Source of the DNA: Chrysemys picta bellii
Lineage: Eukaryota; Chordata; Testudines; Emydidae
Assembly (NCBI RefSeq): GCF_011386835.1
Contig: NC_088798.1
Span: forward strand, 7,502,001-7,566,000
DNA: 64,000 bases
Direction of reading: 5' to 3'
In this document: piece after piece, positions 1 through 11,895 of the stretch
How positions within the stretch are numbered: position 1 is the stretch's first letter
Layout of the letters: each line of letters starts with the position of its first letter
The notes under the pieces: generated by a model
Seen by the model: only the letters and a program-made list of their open reading frames with translations
Database searches by the model: none
What the model was told of the DNA's origin: nothing
Position numbers and translations under genes: made by a program

Positions 1-639
1 TTGGTTATCCCACAGGGGAAATACAGTTAATACTGAAGTTTAAAATATCTGAGCCCCTGAATCTTAAAACTTCATCAGCACTTGGGGGTTTCAAATAACC
101 TTAGCAACAGGGAGGTTAAATACATACACACACACACACACTGTAACATAACTCAACAGATCACTTTAGAGTTTTGTCTGACATGGTCCCTGCTCTTGAT
201 CACCTAGTATTTATAGAATGTATGGATTAAAAATAATAAAACCTGCCCCTTTCTGAGATTGCCTTATAATGAAAACAAGAATATTTTGGAAGCAAAGAAT
301 AGGAAATGTTGACTGGGATGCCCCGCTGCTTTTTAAGGAGCCTGGCTAGAAAGATTTATGTCAAGAGCAACAGAAGGTTGGAAATAAAATAATGCCCTTG
401 ATGTTATGGTCTCTCGTTCAGCCAAGCGAGATGGCTTTTTCATGTACCTTGTCGAAAACCCAACATGAGAAAGGGGGCAGGAGATAAAAATCTTACACTC
501 TTAATGGAGATTTACAAAAGACGGGACCAAATAAATACATATTCCATGCATGAGAGAAACTGCTCCACTTGGTGATATGCCTGCTCCCATGCGCAATGAA
601 GGTAGCATATAGTGAGACAGAGTGTTTTATATTCTCCAG
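1..639. other. Unannotated interval with a short CA microsatellite
   Basis: A pure CA dinucleotide run of about 8 units lies at 126-141. I recognise no gene, RNA or transposon in the rest; the open frames are short and have no recognisable domain. Confidence 0.5.
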
Positions 640-1245
640 AACAGTGGCTTTACTTTCAGAGGCCAGTATCCTCTTACCCTGTTCAAAGCCTGAGTAGGCC
701 TTGTTTATGGGTGCTCCACAAGGGATGGGGCCTGACTGAACCCACCCCACTGACCTGAAGAGAGGGATTGGAGCTGTTCTTTTGCTGCTACTGCAGCCCA
801 TGGCAACCCTGAGCTGCATGGCCTACATGATCTCTGCTTGAACTCCAGTAGCATTACCCCTGTTTTATATTTCTGCACGTGAGAGGAGAAGCAGACAGGT
901 TTACACTGCAAGACAGATTAGCGTAGGGCTGAGAAACACTGGGAGGGTGCTATAGGGAGGATATGGGTTATAAGAGCACAGTATAGTGTGCCTGGAGGGA
1001 GCAAGGTGAGTCTCGAGGCGGGAGCAATAAAGAGGAAGTGAGTAATGGGAGGTAACTAAAGGGAGTGAGCCATGTGGAAGGAGACTGAGGTGGTGGTTGA
1101 GGCAGGAGAAAACACATGGAGCTGCTTGTAACAGGAGACCTGAGAAGCATCAAGGCACTCTGGGGTGGCAGAGTGTACAGCATGAGCAGGGGAACAGCAG
1201 GGAATGAGAGCTGAGGTGAAGGTGGATCTGTTGAGAGTTTTGACT
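640..1245 (+). repeat. Dispersed repeat unit, copy A (paired with 22745-23345)
   Basis: This stretch aligns by eye, in the same orientation, with 22745-23345. Shared landmarks in the same order are the 'agtaggccttgt' block, 'ggagctgttctttt', 'gggctgagaaaca', 'ctataagagca', 'ggaggtaa', 'gagcatcaaggca' and a closing 'gatctgt-gagagctttgac' type motif. The copies are clearly diverged, with indels. A minus-strand open frame in both copies keeps a short peptide (KAYSxFEQGxR), so an old coding repeat is possible. I do not recognise the family. It could be an unclassified retroelement or an ancient local duplication. Confidence 0.6.
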
Positions 1246-1499
1246 ATGATAGATGTGAGCCACACCAGATTCAAGCACCCCTTGGCCCTCTGGGAAGGCG
1301 TGATGGGGCACTGCCGCCGCTCCCATTCCCCATTCGTCACAGAGTGCTCAGAGACCTTCCTTCTTGTAGAGGGATTTTATAGTGTTTCACTCTACAAACT
1401 TCACATACTAGTGCAGCCAGGGTATTTACAAGGCTATCCAGCATCCTACCCAGTCTCTTAAAAGGGGAGGGAGATAAAGGTGCCTTGGGTCACAGAAAT

Positions 1500-1660
1500 C
1501 CCTTTTATCAGCCCCTCTCCCCCTCCCTTGCACTTCCTAGCTGTACTCTTTTATCCAGCCTCCTTGCTAATGGGCTAATTAGCTCATTAGCTTCCCAGAC
1601 CAGATCTTATCTGGTAAATCAGGGCCTCCCTGGGGCCTAATTGGTTAAAACAGTGACAGA
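1500..1660. repeat. AT-rich palindrome cluster
   Basis: Positions 1567-1590 form a 24 bp palindrome with one mismatched pair, centred on GCTAATTAGC. Just downstream, CCAGAT (1600-1605) and ATCTGG (1609-1614) form a second small inverted repeat. The TAAT-type cores would suit homeodomain binding, but similar sequence also occurs in the promoter part of reptile ERV LTRs, so this may be an LTR remnant. No flanking LTR boundary was found. Confidence 0.5.
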
Positions 1661-2104
1661 ATGCTGGTGCAGTTGCTGATTCTCAGCACTCTGTCATGGA
1701 AGGTCCGGTCCAAAAGCAACATGTCTCTGGTGAGCTTGTTTTGGTTTTTTCCTAATTGTTTCAGAGAAATCAGCACGACTTGAAACCTTTCCTTTTGAAT
1801 CCAGGCCTCCAGGAGCCTAATGCTGGCCTAACGAGCAAACAGGCTTTAGCTGTAGTAAAAGAGCCTACAGCAATGCTTGTAATAGAATGCACGTATTCTG
1901 AATGTAGGACTGGTTCTTACAAACCCCTATGTTATTAGGTGATGAAGATCACACCATGTGTCACTGAAACGGCAGTTTTCACTGTAAGAACAGAAAGGTC
2001 TAAGATTTGTTCTCTTTGATCCTGATGTCATGATAATGTGGCCATTTTTAATGTACCTGTTTCTCAGTGGATAACTATTTGTGATGATAATTCATACAAT
2101 TTGA

Positions 2105-2200
2105 AAGCCACCAGAGTGATCATCTAGTCTGAGCTGCTGCATAAAACAGGCCATAGAATCTCGTGCAATAATTTCTTCATTGAGCCTGTAACTTCTTTGA
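2105..2200 (-). repeat. CR1 LINE 3' fragment
   Basis: The reverse-oriented CR1 3'-region signature 'gatcatctagtctga' followed by 'acaggccatagaatctc' is present. The fragment is about 95 bp and 5' truncated, as usual for CR1. No reading frame survives. Confidence 0.75.
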
Positions 2201-2419
2201 GCTATAGCATGCTATATAATATAACATTTTCTATAGTTCTTTTTAGTGCTTGGAGGCCAAAATGACATGCATTCTTAGGCTCTCTCTCCCCATGTATTTA
2301 TATGGTCTTTTATCACTGTTGTACTTCCCCCATTGTAGAGCCCTGTATATAGCAGCACTATATAAATAATAGAGATGATCAAAAATGTAATGACATTTAT
2401 TTTCATCCCAAATTGGGAC

Positions 2420-2810
2420 ACACAGTCCAAATATCAAAGCTTTTTACAGAACAAAAAGTTCCATTCTGAAAAATTTCAATTGGGCAACGTCAAAATGTTG
2501 GGAGTCCCATGATGCTCTTTGCCAGCTCAGTCACATGGTGAGATCTCAGTGCATCGTGGTAGATGTAGTCCGGCTGAGGAGAAGGACCCATAGCAGGAAA
2601 TTGGGGGCATTAAGGACCTAAATCTACACGTCCCATGAGGCTCAGCAGCTCAAGCAAGGCAGAAATTAATGGTCACTTGAAACATTTTGTTTCAATTTCC
2701 CTGACAGAAAATTTCCCCAAAATTGATTTTTCAGTACAGAATTCAATGAAAACCTATTGCCTGAAAAGAAAACGTTTTGTTCAAAATGTTTTGAAGTGCC
2801 TAAATAAAGA
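2420..2810. repeat. AT-rich dispersed repeat with GAAAATTTC-type motifs
   Basis: Dense self-complementary words such as 'gaaacattttgtttc' and 'gaaaatttc' flank a less AT-rich centre (2500-2640). Comparable blocks lie at about 14090-14600, 54180-54414 and 57440-57760. The family is not identified; a palindromic non-autonomous DNA transposon is one possibility. Confidence 0.45.
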
Positions 2811-3439
2811 ACAACAATGATAGAAACTGCTGCGGTAATGAAGCAACTCAGGCAGCAGCTTAGCTGGAAGGAGGGCCAGAGTATTCTCAGTGACAGAATC
2901 AGGGTGCAGTGACTTGATTCTGCCCCCATTGAAACTGGTTTTATACCAATTAACTCCGCTGACTTATTAGAGTTGTTCCTCATTTAGTTTGGTTCAAGGA
3001 AAAGCAAAATTGGTCCTGATATTTCCATGCAAGGAATTCTCATGGTACACAAAAGAGGACACAGTACAGCCCTGCTTTTGCAAAGGGTTTCAAAGCAATC
3101 CGAAACCTTCAGACAAATGGGACTTCGGAGCTTCAAAGAAGCAAGCCGTCTATACATTGCTATCAGGGGCTACATGGCTCACGTCCAGTTAGACACGCAT
3201 ATCAGTAAACTGGAGGTCACACTCATGGGGTTGCAATGAGAGAGGTTAGTGATGGAAAAGTCTTATTAGCTCATCCACTGCATGTTCCTGCCAATGCTGG
3301 ATTATTCCCTAGAGTCCATGATTTTGTATAATATACTACCAACTTATTGGGAATTCCACCCTGCACGACCGCCAAACATCCTCACCAAACCATAAGTTCA
3401 AAAACCCTGGAGCAGCTGAAATAGAATCAGCAACGTTGG

Positions 3440-3615
3440 ATCCATACGTCTCTGAAGGTATGTGTATGCTACCAGCACTACAGCAGCACAACTACACCAC
3501 TGTAGCACAGTGGTGTAGACACTTGCTACAGAAATAGAAGGGTTTTTTTCCATCACTGTAGTAAATCCACCCCCTCAAGAGGGGGTAGCTAGGTTAACAA
3601 AAGAATTTTCCATCA
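3440..3615 (-). mobile_element. MITE remnant related to 36413-36670 and 42457-42716
   Basis: It reads as the reverse complement of a non-autonomous DNA transposon seen twice more in the window. Landmarks are the 'ctacagcagcacaactacacc' type end, 'catcactgtagtaaatccacc', a purine-rich 'tcaagaggggg' patch, and 'tagctaggtt...catcaacct'. Both terminal repeats are eroded. Confidence 0.6.
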
Positions 3616-3619
3616 ACCT

Positions 3620-5170
3620 ACCTGCGAGGCATGTGGGAAGACAGCGGAATAATAGCCCAGCACTAGGTTTTTGAGTGCTTCAACCAAGGGGATGGGAGGA
3701 AACTACTTACTGCTGCTCTATAGAGGAGTAATGTGTAGAACACTGAGTGCTTACTGCTAGATGAGTCTTTATGCACAAACTTACACATAAAAACTATGTT
3801 AAAAGAACATTATTAAGGTTGCAAAGTCAAGCAATCAAAACTTAGGAAATGCCAGAATTAAGGTTACACAGCCCCCTGGGGCAATTGAATTATGATACGG
3901 ATTATAGAATTACATGCTGGGTTTTTTTCACATAACAATAATGTTCTTTTAATGTAGTTTTGTGTGTAATTTCCAAGGTTCTTAACAAAGCAAACTGAAC
4001 AAAGGGAAATTCCATCGTGCAGCATCATAGTGACAACCACATCAGCTGGCTTGGAGCCTGTAGCTTCACCAGAACTCTGCCACTATGACAATAGTTGGTT
4101 GTCATTCTCTATGTCGGTGATTGAAGTGCTACCGGCCCTGCCTATAAATAAGATGGGGGGACTTGGCCACACCCCCAAGCTAGCTGGCCATGCCCCGTTG
4201 GGAGTGAAACTGGGCATATTAGCCAGTTCAGCTGCCTAGTTGTCAAGGGTGTGCTAGGTCTGGACCCTACCCTGCTTCTGTGCAGATGGGACAGGTGCAG
4301 GGGAGAAAAGGTGTCCTGCCCCCATTTCCTTGCCTTCCCCGAGACTCAGATCTCACCTGCACAGACAGGGCAGGAATTGGCTCTAAAGGAATATGTAATA
4401 AAAGTGCAGCTTCTCAGGGGCCCCTGTAGCAGACAATGAGGCACAAGTGAGACATCTGTGAGAGCATTTGCGCCCATGCCTGAGCCCTGTCAGGGCCAAT
4501 GAGTGACACTGCACCCGGGTGTGTCTAGCACGTTATCAGAACGACCTTAAACACAACACAACCCCTTATCTTAATTTGGAACCGTGGCCCTGACTGCCTC
4601 TTATGAAGTGCCAGTCCAAGTCATCTCCGGCATCTGCGAGCATATGGGTTTTGGCAGGCAGCTCCAAGGCACAGCAGACTGGGAATCAGCAGCACACATG
4701 GTGAAAGGCAAAGGAGCTGAGGCCAGGAGGAAAAGCACAAAATCTCATTGGTTATCAGAAACCAGAGGAGAACACACTGTGTCCTAGGCCGCCTCCTTAT
4801 ATTGGCAAGGAAGGGGTTAACCCGCTCCCTCTGGCTTAGGATCAGTTGGCAGGGTAACTGTGGAGAATTAATGACATCCCAGCACACTGGACAGAGGATG
4901 TGGGGCTGAATCTAGCAGAAGGCAGGGAGGCTCTCTAGGGAGAGGGGAAGAACTGAGGAGAACCCAGGCAGGGGGTTCTCTTCCTGTCTGGCCCTGGCCT
5001 GAAATGGGCCAAGACTCATACCTTACTCCGGACTCTGGCTGAGGAAAACCCTGTTACTCTTCTGTCTGGCAGAACATTCTTTACATTGACCTCCCTGCTT
5101 TATAATCCAACCTGCTGCAAAGGTGTTTAAACTCCCCCTCGGAGTGTGGGATCCTTTCATGGCCATGCCA
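3620..5170. other. Unannotated interval
   Basis: About 1.5 kb in which I recognise neither coding domains nor a repeat with clear boundaries. Open frames here are under 90 codons and lack domain motifs. Confidence 0.4.
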
Positions 5171-5174
5171 GCGG

Positions 5175-5362
5175 TGCAGGCTAAGGGATGTGCTGGCCAC
5201 GGCTTCCCACAGCCCCCATTGGCCTGGAGCGGTGAACCGCGGCCAGTGGGAGCCGCGATCAGCCAAACCTGCCGACGCGGCAGGTAAACAAACTGGCCCG
5301 ACCCACCAGGGTGCTTACCCTGGCGAACCGCATGCCAGAGGTTGCCGACCCCTGTTCTATGG
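5175..5362 (+). mobile_element. hAT-type MITE, right half
   Basis: The segment ends in a hAT-like terminal inverted repeat whose reverse complement reads CAGGGGTCGGCAACCT. Inside are the paired blocks 'cccccattggcctggagcgg' and 'cagtgggagccgcgatc', typical of a fully palindromic MITE. The left half is missing, so no target duplication can be read. It is a relative of the complete palindromic element at 34717-35058, which shares the GGCAACCT end and the 'attggcc...aacggcgaacc' core. Confidence 0.8.
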
Positions 5363-5445
5363 CCTGTGTTACATAGGGGATCAGACTAGATGCTCACAAT
5401 GGTCCCTTCTGGCCTGGCAGTCTAAGATTCAACCTAGCCCTTTAC
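5363..5445 (+). repeat. CR1 LINE 3' tail
   Basis: It begins right after the hAT terminus with 'tctatggcctgtgttac' and carries the CR1 tail 'ggatcagactagatgctcac' and 'ggtcccttctggcct'. The hAT element probably inserted into, or interrupted, this CR1 copy. Confidence 0.7.
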
Positions 5446-5984
5446 ACTTTTGGTTCTGAGTTACATTCAAAAATGGAAGGGGCCTGTTTTTCAGCTCAGA
5501 TGCACCTAGGAACTTGTGGGAACTGGAGGTTATAATGTAGGTGCAGGGGACGAGTTACCAGAACAGATGAACTGTTAAAGTTATCAGGCTCATGTCTTGC
5601 TAATGATATAAAGAAGGAATAAGGAATCTGGAGAATCCAGGCGATGTAAAGCAGAACTTAACACTGCAGAATTTTCATGTAGAAGTTTTTCTACGAGGGT
5701 GGAAATGCTCTTCAAATGGGATTTGCACCTAGTAAAAACAGGAAGGAATTCTGGGGAGGAAATTCATCTTGGCATTGGTACAAAAACTGGCCCAAGGACT
5801 TAAAAGGGTAAGCTTGATCCTGGGGCTGTCCTAACTCCTGCCTATCGGCCCTAGATCCCAATGGAACATGGTTTTCCCAAGGTGGGCATTTAGCTGTTTT
5901 TCAGCCATTTTGAGCTGATATAACCAGTGCAAGTACTTGCACAAGGCAACTTGGAACTGGGCCTTAAATCTTCATTCTGTTCTG

Positions 5985-6181
5985 TGATAGTGGTTAAGCC
6001 GTGGAATAAATTGCCCAAGGAGGTTGTGGAATGTCTGTCACTGGAGATTTTTAAGAGCAGCTTAGACAAACACCTGTTAGGGATTGTCTAGATAATACTT
6101 AGAGTCCTGCCATGAGTGAAGGGGACTGGACTAGATGACCTCTCGAGGTCCCCTCCAGACCTACAACTCTGATTCTATGAT
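5985..6181 (+). repeat. CR1 LINE 3' end
   Basis: The CR1 signature runs from 'gtggaataaattgcccaagg' through 'ggaatgtctgtcactggag' and 'tagacaaacacctgttaggg' to 'actagatgacctctcgaggt' and the terminal 'gattctatga'. It corresponds to the last codons of ORF2 plus the short 3' UTR. Confidence 0.85.
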
Positions 6182-6599
6182 GGAGTGAGAGGGGCAAAGC
6201 AAAGGTGGCCTGCAAAGGGAAAAATGCATGAGCCCTTTTGCATGCCCATATAGTGATCACAGACGGGACGAGCAGGGAGTGTTCTGCATGGTTTTGATCT
6301 TTAAAAAATAGCAGGACTCTCACATCTGGTCTTCTCTGCTCCTGAAGAACCTTGTGAGGCTTCAGATGTGGACTGTGGTTTGTTTGGTTTTTTTCAACCC
6401 TGAACTGAAGGGGTGTGGTGTCAACTCTTGCACACAAATATCAGTTTTCCAAGCGCCTTCACGGTGTTTGAGTGAGAAAGGCGTCCACAAAACCAATTGG
6501 AAAGTGATTTAAAGAGTCTGAATAAAAATCACTTCCCTTCTCACACTGGGCCACTTCACCTTGACTGGTCCCATTAAGTAGTTATGCTGAAGCATCTGT

Positions 6600-6735
6600 T
6601 CCATCTTGTATTTAGCTGTGGCCCTCTGAGTCCTTTTCCAAGACCAGAAGAAGAGCTCTGATTAAGCCGGAAAACTTGGCTCTCACCAACAGAAGTTGGT
6701 CCAATAAAAGACATCATCTTACCCACCTTCTCTCT
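6600..6735 (+). repeat. Penelope-like or hammerhead-like repeat relic
   Basis: A widely dispersed amniote repeat is recognisable from its 'agaagagctctg' block, a GAAAA box and 'agttggtccaataaaagaca'. The layout of a diverged CUGAUGA-type box (6645-6651), a short hairpin-forming spacer and GAAAA resembles a degenerate hammerhead core, as in the element at 54428-54844. A perfect 5 bp stem CCAAC/GTTGG sits at 6686-6699. The assignment to Penelope-like elements is inference. Confidence 0.45.
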
Positions 6736-7009
6736 CTAACTTCCCTTCTCAGTTGATCAGCATTGGCTCGTGTAATGTCCCTGATCTTCTAAACCTGCTA
6801 TATCTCCAGTTCTCCATAGATCCTGCCAGGAAATACCTGGGAGACAAAACTTTAGTTTTTAATATTAAAAACAAGCAGGGAATGAATAATAATTAATTAA
6901 TAATTTCAGTCCTTCTGTAGTCATCATAAATCAGCCAAAAAGAGGCACAAATCTATTTTTTCCTTTGCTGGTCATCTTTTAGTAAGGAATAAGCAACTTG
7001 GTTGATAGA

Positions 7010-7105
7010 TTTTGGGGCCAGAAAGGGTCATTCGATCACTAGTCTGACCTCCTGTATACCACAGACTGTAGAATTTCACCCAGCTACCCATGTATCGAGC
7101 CCAAT
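7010..7105 (-). repeat. CR1 LINE 3' fragment
   Basis: It contains 'actagtctgacctcctgtat' followed by 'ccacagactgtagaatttcac', the reverse-oriented CR1 3' region. It is short and 5' truncated. Confidence 0.75.
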
Positions 7106-7109
7106 AACT

Positions 7110-8225
7110 TGAGTTTGACTAGCGCATATCTGCATAAATACTTACTTGGTGTGGATACTTTGCCCAAAATCCCACCTGATCCCAAACACAGGCTTTTTTT
7201 AGCCGTTATTGTTCACTTTTGCTCCTTATTGCACTTTCTGGTTTTGATCCGGGTTGGTAGGTGGAAGTGCTGGAATAACTATCTGAACAGCTGTTCTCCT
7301 AATACTGCCAGCCTCACTAAAAGCGCCACACGCACACAAAAAATCCTGTAAGAAAGCCTGTTCTCATGACATTTCCAATCCAGCTTTGCAGTCCCAAGAC
7401 CTGCGGAGACGATTTCAGATAACCATCTGAAGCTTGTGTTGCGTAGGCAAAGCAAACCACGCTCTAACCTATCTGAGATATGCCTGTGACTCGCTTGCTA
7501 AGAGGAATTTCCAAGCCTGGAGCAATGTATGGTCACGAGAGCTTTCCAAGAAATAAATATAGGAATAAATATTTACCTTCTAACTAAGAGTTGTGCTGAA
7601 ACAATTATCCTTCCCTCTTAAGCTGTATTTATTTTGAGATTTATCTGGCATGAGAAAGCAGCCCCAGATATAAGTAATGTACCCCTCTTGTCCTGTGAGT
7701 AAGGGGGACCTCATAAATGTGAACAGCATACTCTAGGTATTTCTGCACTCCATTAGGTCCAGAACTGCACATTGGTGTTAAGAAGTGTTTGGGATCATAA
7801 TAGAGGGGGTAAAGCCTGTTGCTTATGGTGCCAGATTAGAGATTTTCAATCTTGTTTGGGGTTTGTATTGTTGAAATGTTTGCTAATGACCCAGATGGAA
7901 ATAACATTCATACCACAATTTAAAGACCTGGTTGCTGGTTTTTCATCCAGAGTTGGATACACTTGGCAGAGACCCTTTTTCCCACCAATTTAAGTTTTTG
8001 AACAGTTGATTTTAATAAAAGAAAAATAACTTTGGGCAAACAAGAAAACTATGTCCTCCAATGTTTTCCAAAGACAACCAACTTCCTGTGAAGGCCCTTA
8101 AACGCCAACTCTGTTTTGCCTATAGCCCTGGTTGCCATGTTTTATTTATTATATTCCCTCTTTTAAAAAATCATGCATGGTAATGATAAACTGGAGGTGC
8201 CTGTAACTTAATATCTATGTATTTC
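7110..8225. other. Unannotated interval
   Basis: No gene or clearly bounded repeat is recognised in this 1.1 kb of moderately AT-rich DNA. Confidence 0.4.
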
Positions 8226-8329
8226 AAATCTACACATAGCTGGTGTAAGTCAGCATTATACCAGTTCCAACCAGTTGAGGATCTGGGCCATGTTTTTCTT
8301 GTTAGTTTAGTTTAGTTAGTGGTATTATA

Positions 8330-8875
8330 GTAGTTTTTAGAAGCCTCTAAACAAGATCGGGGCTTCATTGTACTGGGTGTGTAACATTCCCTGCTACAAA
8401 GACTTTACAATGCAAAGCGACAAGACAGACAAAGGAAATATTACTATCCCCATTTTACTGATGGGGGAACAGAAGCACAGAGAGATTTAGGGCATGTCTA
8501 TGGAGTCTTAGTCTACACTAGCTGGGATATAAATTCTAATGCACACCAATGCGTTGCACACTTATTGGTCCATGTAGACCCTGTTGGCATGCACTAAAAG
8601 TACCCTAGGCAATTGATATAGTCTCTTTTCAAACCATATCATATTAAAATGCACTAGGGAACTTTTAGTGCATGCCAACAGGATTCCCTTGGACCAGTTA
8701 GTGCACAACACCTTAGAATTTACATTGTCAGCTGGTGCTGACAAAGGCACAACGTAGACAAGCCCTAAGTAACTTGCTCAGGGTTATATAGGGAGTTTGT
8801 GTCAGAGCTGAGAACTGAACCCAGATCTCCTGAGTCACAGTGCAGGGCTTCATCCACAAGACAGCCCTCAAAAGG
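8330..8875 (-). repeat. MIR/L2-type SINE-like repeat, split by a MITE
   Basis: The left part (8330-8489) has an L2-like tail and 'ccccattttactgatggggg' plus 'aagcacagagagat'. The right part (8766-8875) resumes with 'aagtaacttgctcagggtta', 'gaactgaacccagatctcct' and ends near the tRNA-like head. Both halves join in the correct order if 8490-8765 is removed, so this is one minus-strand element broken by a later insertion. Confidence 0.8.
8490..8765. mobile_element. Palindromic MITE nested in a MIR/L2-type repeat
   Basis: Terminal inverted repeats start GGGCATGTCTATG and end CGTAGACAAGCCC. The flanks read TTA on the left (8487-8489) and TAA on the right (8766-8768), consistent with a TA or TTA target. 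An internal perfect 22 bp inverted repeat (8580-8601 against 8661-8682) makes most of the element foldable into one hairpin. It has no coding capacity, so it would need a transposase supplied in trans. Confidence 0.85.
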
Positions 8876-8879
8876 ACAA

Positions 8880-11690
8880 TCAGAGGCCACAGCATAACAG
8901 TCAAAATCAGGGACCAGTTGACCACTGAACTTTCATTCTAATCCCGAACCAAACGTTTCCCTGTTTTAAACTTCTAAAAGTTTGGTTCATTTGTTTATTC
9001 TCAATATTTTCCACTTTTTACTTCCATCTGGATCCAAAACCAGAAAGTCTAAAGTATCAAAAGAAAGTCTGCTCTGGCTGGATGCTGGTGGTATCTGAAC
9101 CCTCAAAGAGGGCCTGTTCTTGTGAGACTTTCAGCTCAGGGAGTTGAGCTAAGTATCGAGTTGTTCTGTTGTTATTTGTACTGAAGTTTCCAACACTTTG
9201 AAGTTGAACCGTCCCTGTAAAACCTGCAGGGAACTGGGTTGGTGCCCACTAGCCTTTCATTTCTAAGATAAAAACAGGCAATATATTATATAGGAGCAGA
9301 ATTGTGTATACGCAGCGGAATTTCTCAACGTGTTATTTTTTCAGGGTCTTATGCAGTATCCATCACCTTTGCAAACTAACACAAAATAGCTAATAGACCA
9401 CAAGGATGAGGTATTCTATATTGAATTTCTTTTCCTCCAGTAGGCCCACACCTTCAACTGACAAGACTGTAATTAATTAAAAGCCTGATTTAATTAGTTA
9501 GATTTACATCATGCCCTAAAGATTGATAGGTGTTGGCTTTAGCGTATAGGGAGGCAGCGAGCTCCAGATTAAAAGTGAGAAGGGTCTGCTGCTAGTCCAG
9601 GAAATTTGTACTCCTGGCTAACTTGCATGTTAGCAGATACTTAATTGGATCACAAGATGACCTCTCATGATGGGCTCCACTGGTCTAAGATGTATCCGCT
9701 GGAGACTGGGAAGTGGGTCTATTGGATTTGGAACCCCAGTGATGGCTGCCTACCCCTCTGGATCAACTCCAGCCCTAGCAAACCATTTTACAAGTCTCCC
9801 CATATGAAAGGGATCCCCATTTCCTCACTGTCCAGGGTACAAGAACCACCACACAAGGGGCTGCCTCTTCGGTACTCTCATCAGGGACTGAATAGAAGTG
9901 CTGGAGGGAGCTTTCATTGCTTTTGCTCATGCTGTAGCTGTTCTATAAATAAGTAGGACTGTCAATCCAGCACCTTTCCTGAGCCTTAAATTCCATTTAA
10001 ACCCTTTAAATTAAAAGATACGTCCAGCGCATGTGGTGCAGGATGTTTAACATACAGGGTACTAAATTGACATCAGTGCTTCAAGGGTCTTACTGGCATG
10101 TTATTAAACACTTTACAATGTAACAAGATGCCAAATACCTTCCATTTAAATGAACTGCCCTTTGTGTTATTCCAAGCAATTAAACCGGGTTATATTTTTA
10201 ATCTGACATTTTAGCTGGCGCAAAGGTCTGTTTTAAATATTGCAATCTTTTGATCCTCCAGTTAAAACCAAGAGCTGACTGGGGTGTTTCATCTATTCAC
10301 ACTTAAGGTTACAAGTGTGGTAACTTTCAGAGGATTTGCGCTTTCCATTTTGTTCCTCCCCTGGTGCGTGCGTGACAAGCTGTGTGCGAATCACTTTATT
10401 ACCATATTCCTACAACTGAAGACAAGCCTGATCGCACGTCTAAGCCTAGATTTCAAATACTTTCATCATCGAGGATATTCAGAGTCGGGATCCACTTCAC
10501 GCCCATTCACCACACAGTCTGGCTGCTTTATACCCATTGACCAGATCCTCTGCTGAAGTAAGTCACCTTCACACAGATAATAGAATTCATTAGGGTTTCT
10601 GGAGAGCTGTCACGAAGAGAGGAAGGAGTGCACATCAAGATTTATCCTGGATTAAAGATGGAGATTATGCCTTGCAGTTGAACTGTGAATAGTGACAGCT
10701 GAAGTGATATAGTGGTCAATAAAATATGAAAGCTGTTGACACTAGGATCACAATTTATAGCAAAGTTCCTGACGGCCACTGGAGGAGCCGACGCAAGTTG
10801 CTTTTCACATCTGCGGCAAGCAGGGGTCAGGTTCACGGGGGGGAATTTATTTATTGAAACGTCTCATTGCTGTATTTATAAATCTGCAGCGTATCGTTAA
10901 CCTGTGAGCTGTGAACAAAGGCTGTCTTTTCCCAAAGATAGTAATTTTGGGGGGTGCTTTAAATCAATTTGGAAGGCGAGCGATCCAACCAAGCTGGAAA
11001 AGAAAACAATTGCTCTTACAACAGCCGGGCAAGTTACTGGAGAGACAATGCCTCTACAATCAACCACAGTGTTGGCTTGTAAACTCTATTTATGCAGGTG
11101 GAACACGATCCTTGCCATTGGAAATAGTGTGCGCTCATTGCGTTACATCCTTTCCCGCTGTTGGCATCCTGTTTAAACACGCTGAATGCAAACGGGGTGC
11201 CTGCTGTTCACTTGCAGACCCCTCGTGATAATGGGAACCATAATGGTATAATTTGTGCAGAATAAACTAAGAGGAGCCGCGAAGTGGAGTTAAGTGCATG
11301 AAATATTGAATTTAGAAGAAAAGCTAACAAAGCCTGATATTTTTTGCCGCCGGGCCTATGTAATTGCCCATGTACACAGAGAGAGAGGAATCAGCCAGCA
11401 GCAGCACGGGGCTCAAATTGATTCTGACTTTGCTGGAAGAGAGAACCAGAGGGGATATACAAATATTGGGTCAAATCAATAATTCCCCTGTAGTCAATGG
11501 AGTTACACTGCGGATGAATTTGGACCCATTCACTTTTCTGTACATGTGATGAAACTATTTAGAAAAGTGTTGAAATTAACATGTAGCTGTTTATTATTAT
11601 TTGTTTAGAGTCACCAATGTACTGGGCGTAACTTAAAACAGAGGAACAAAGACAGCAGCTGTAGCGAAGGGCTTCTGCTCCAAGGTCTTT
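8880..11690. other. Unannotated, largely repeat-free interval
   Basis: I see no transposon with clear ends and no exon across 2.8 kb. The stretch 10850-11350 is low in obvious repeats and contains 'gccattggaaatagtg' and 'gaataaactaagagg'; it could hold conserved non-coding sequence. That is inference only. Confidence 0.4.
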
Positions 11691-11895
11691 GTTGTTAACA
11701 TTATTTTAGTGCCTATGTGCCAGGCATGGTACAAAGCCAAAGAGCGAGACAGTCTCTGCCCCAAAGAACTTATTATCTACATAGACAAAGGGAGGGAGGA
11801 GAAAGTGTCCCAATGTCACAGGCAGAGCTGGGATTAGAATCCAGGACTCCTGCACCAATGTCCTTTTCACCAGGCCACATTATCTCCCTTAACTA
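11690..11895 (-). repeat. MIR/L2-type repeat
   Basis: The reversed L2-like tail ('gtgccaggcatggtacaaa', 'ccccaaagaacttattatc') is followed by 'ggcagagctgggattagaat' and 'ccaggactcctgcacc', the reversed body and head of a MIR-like SINE. Confidence 0.75.
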
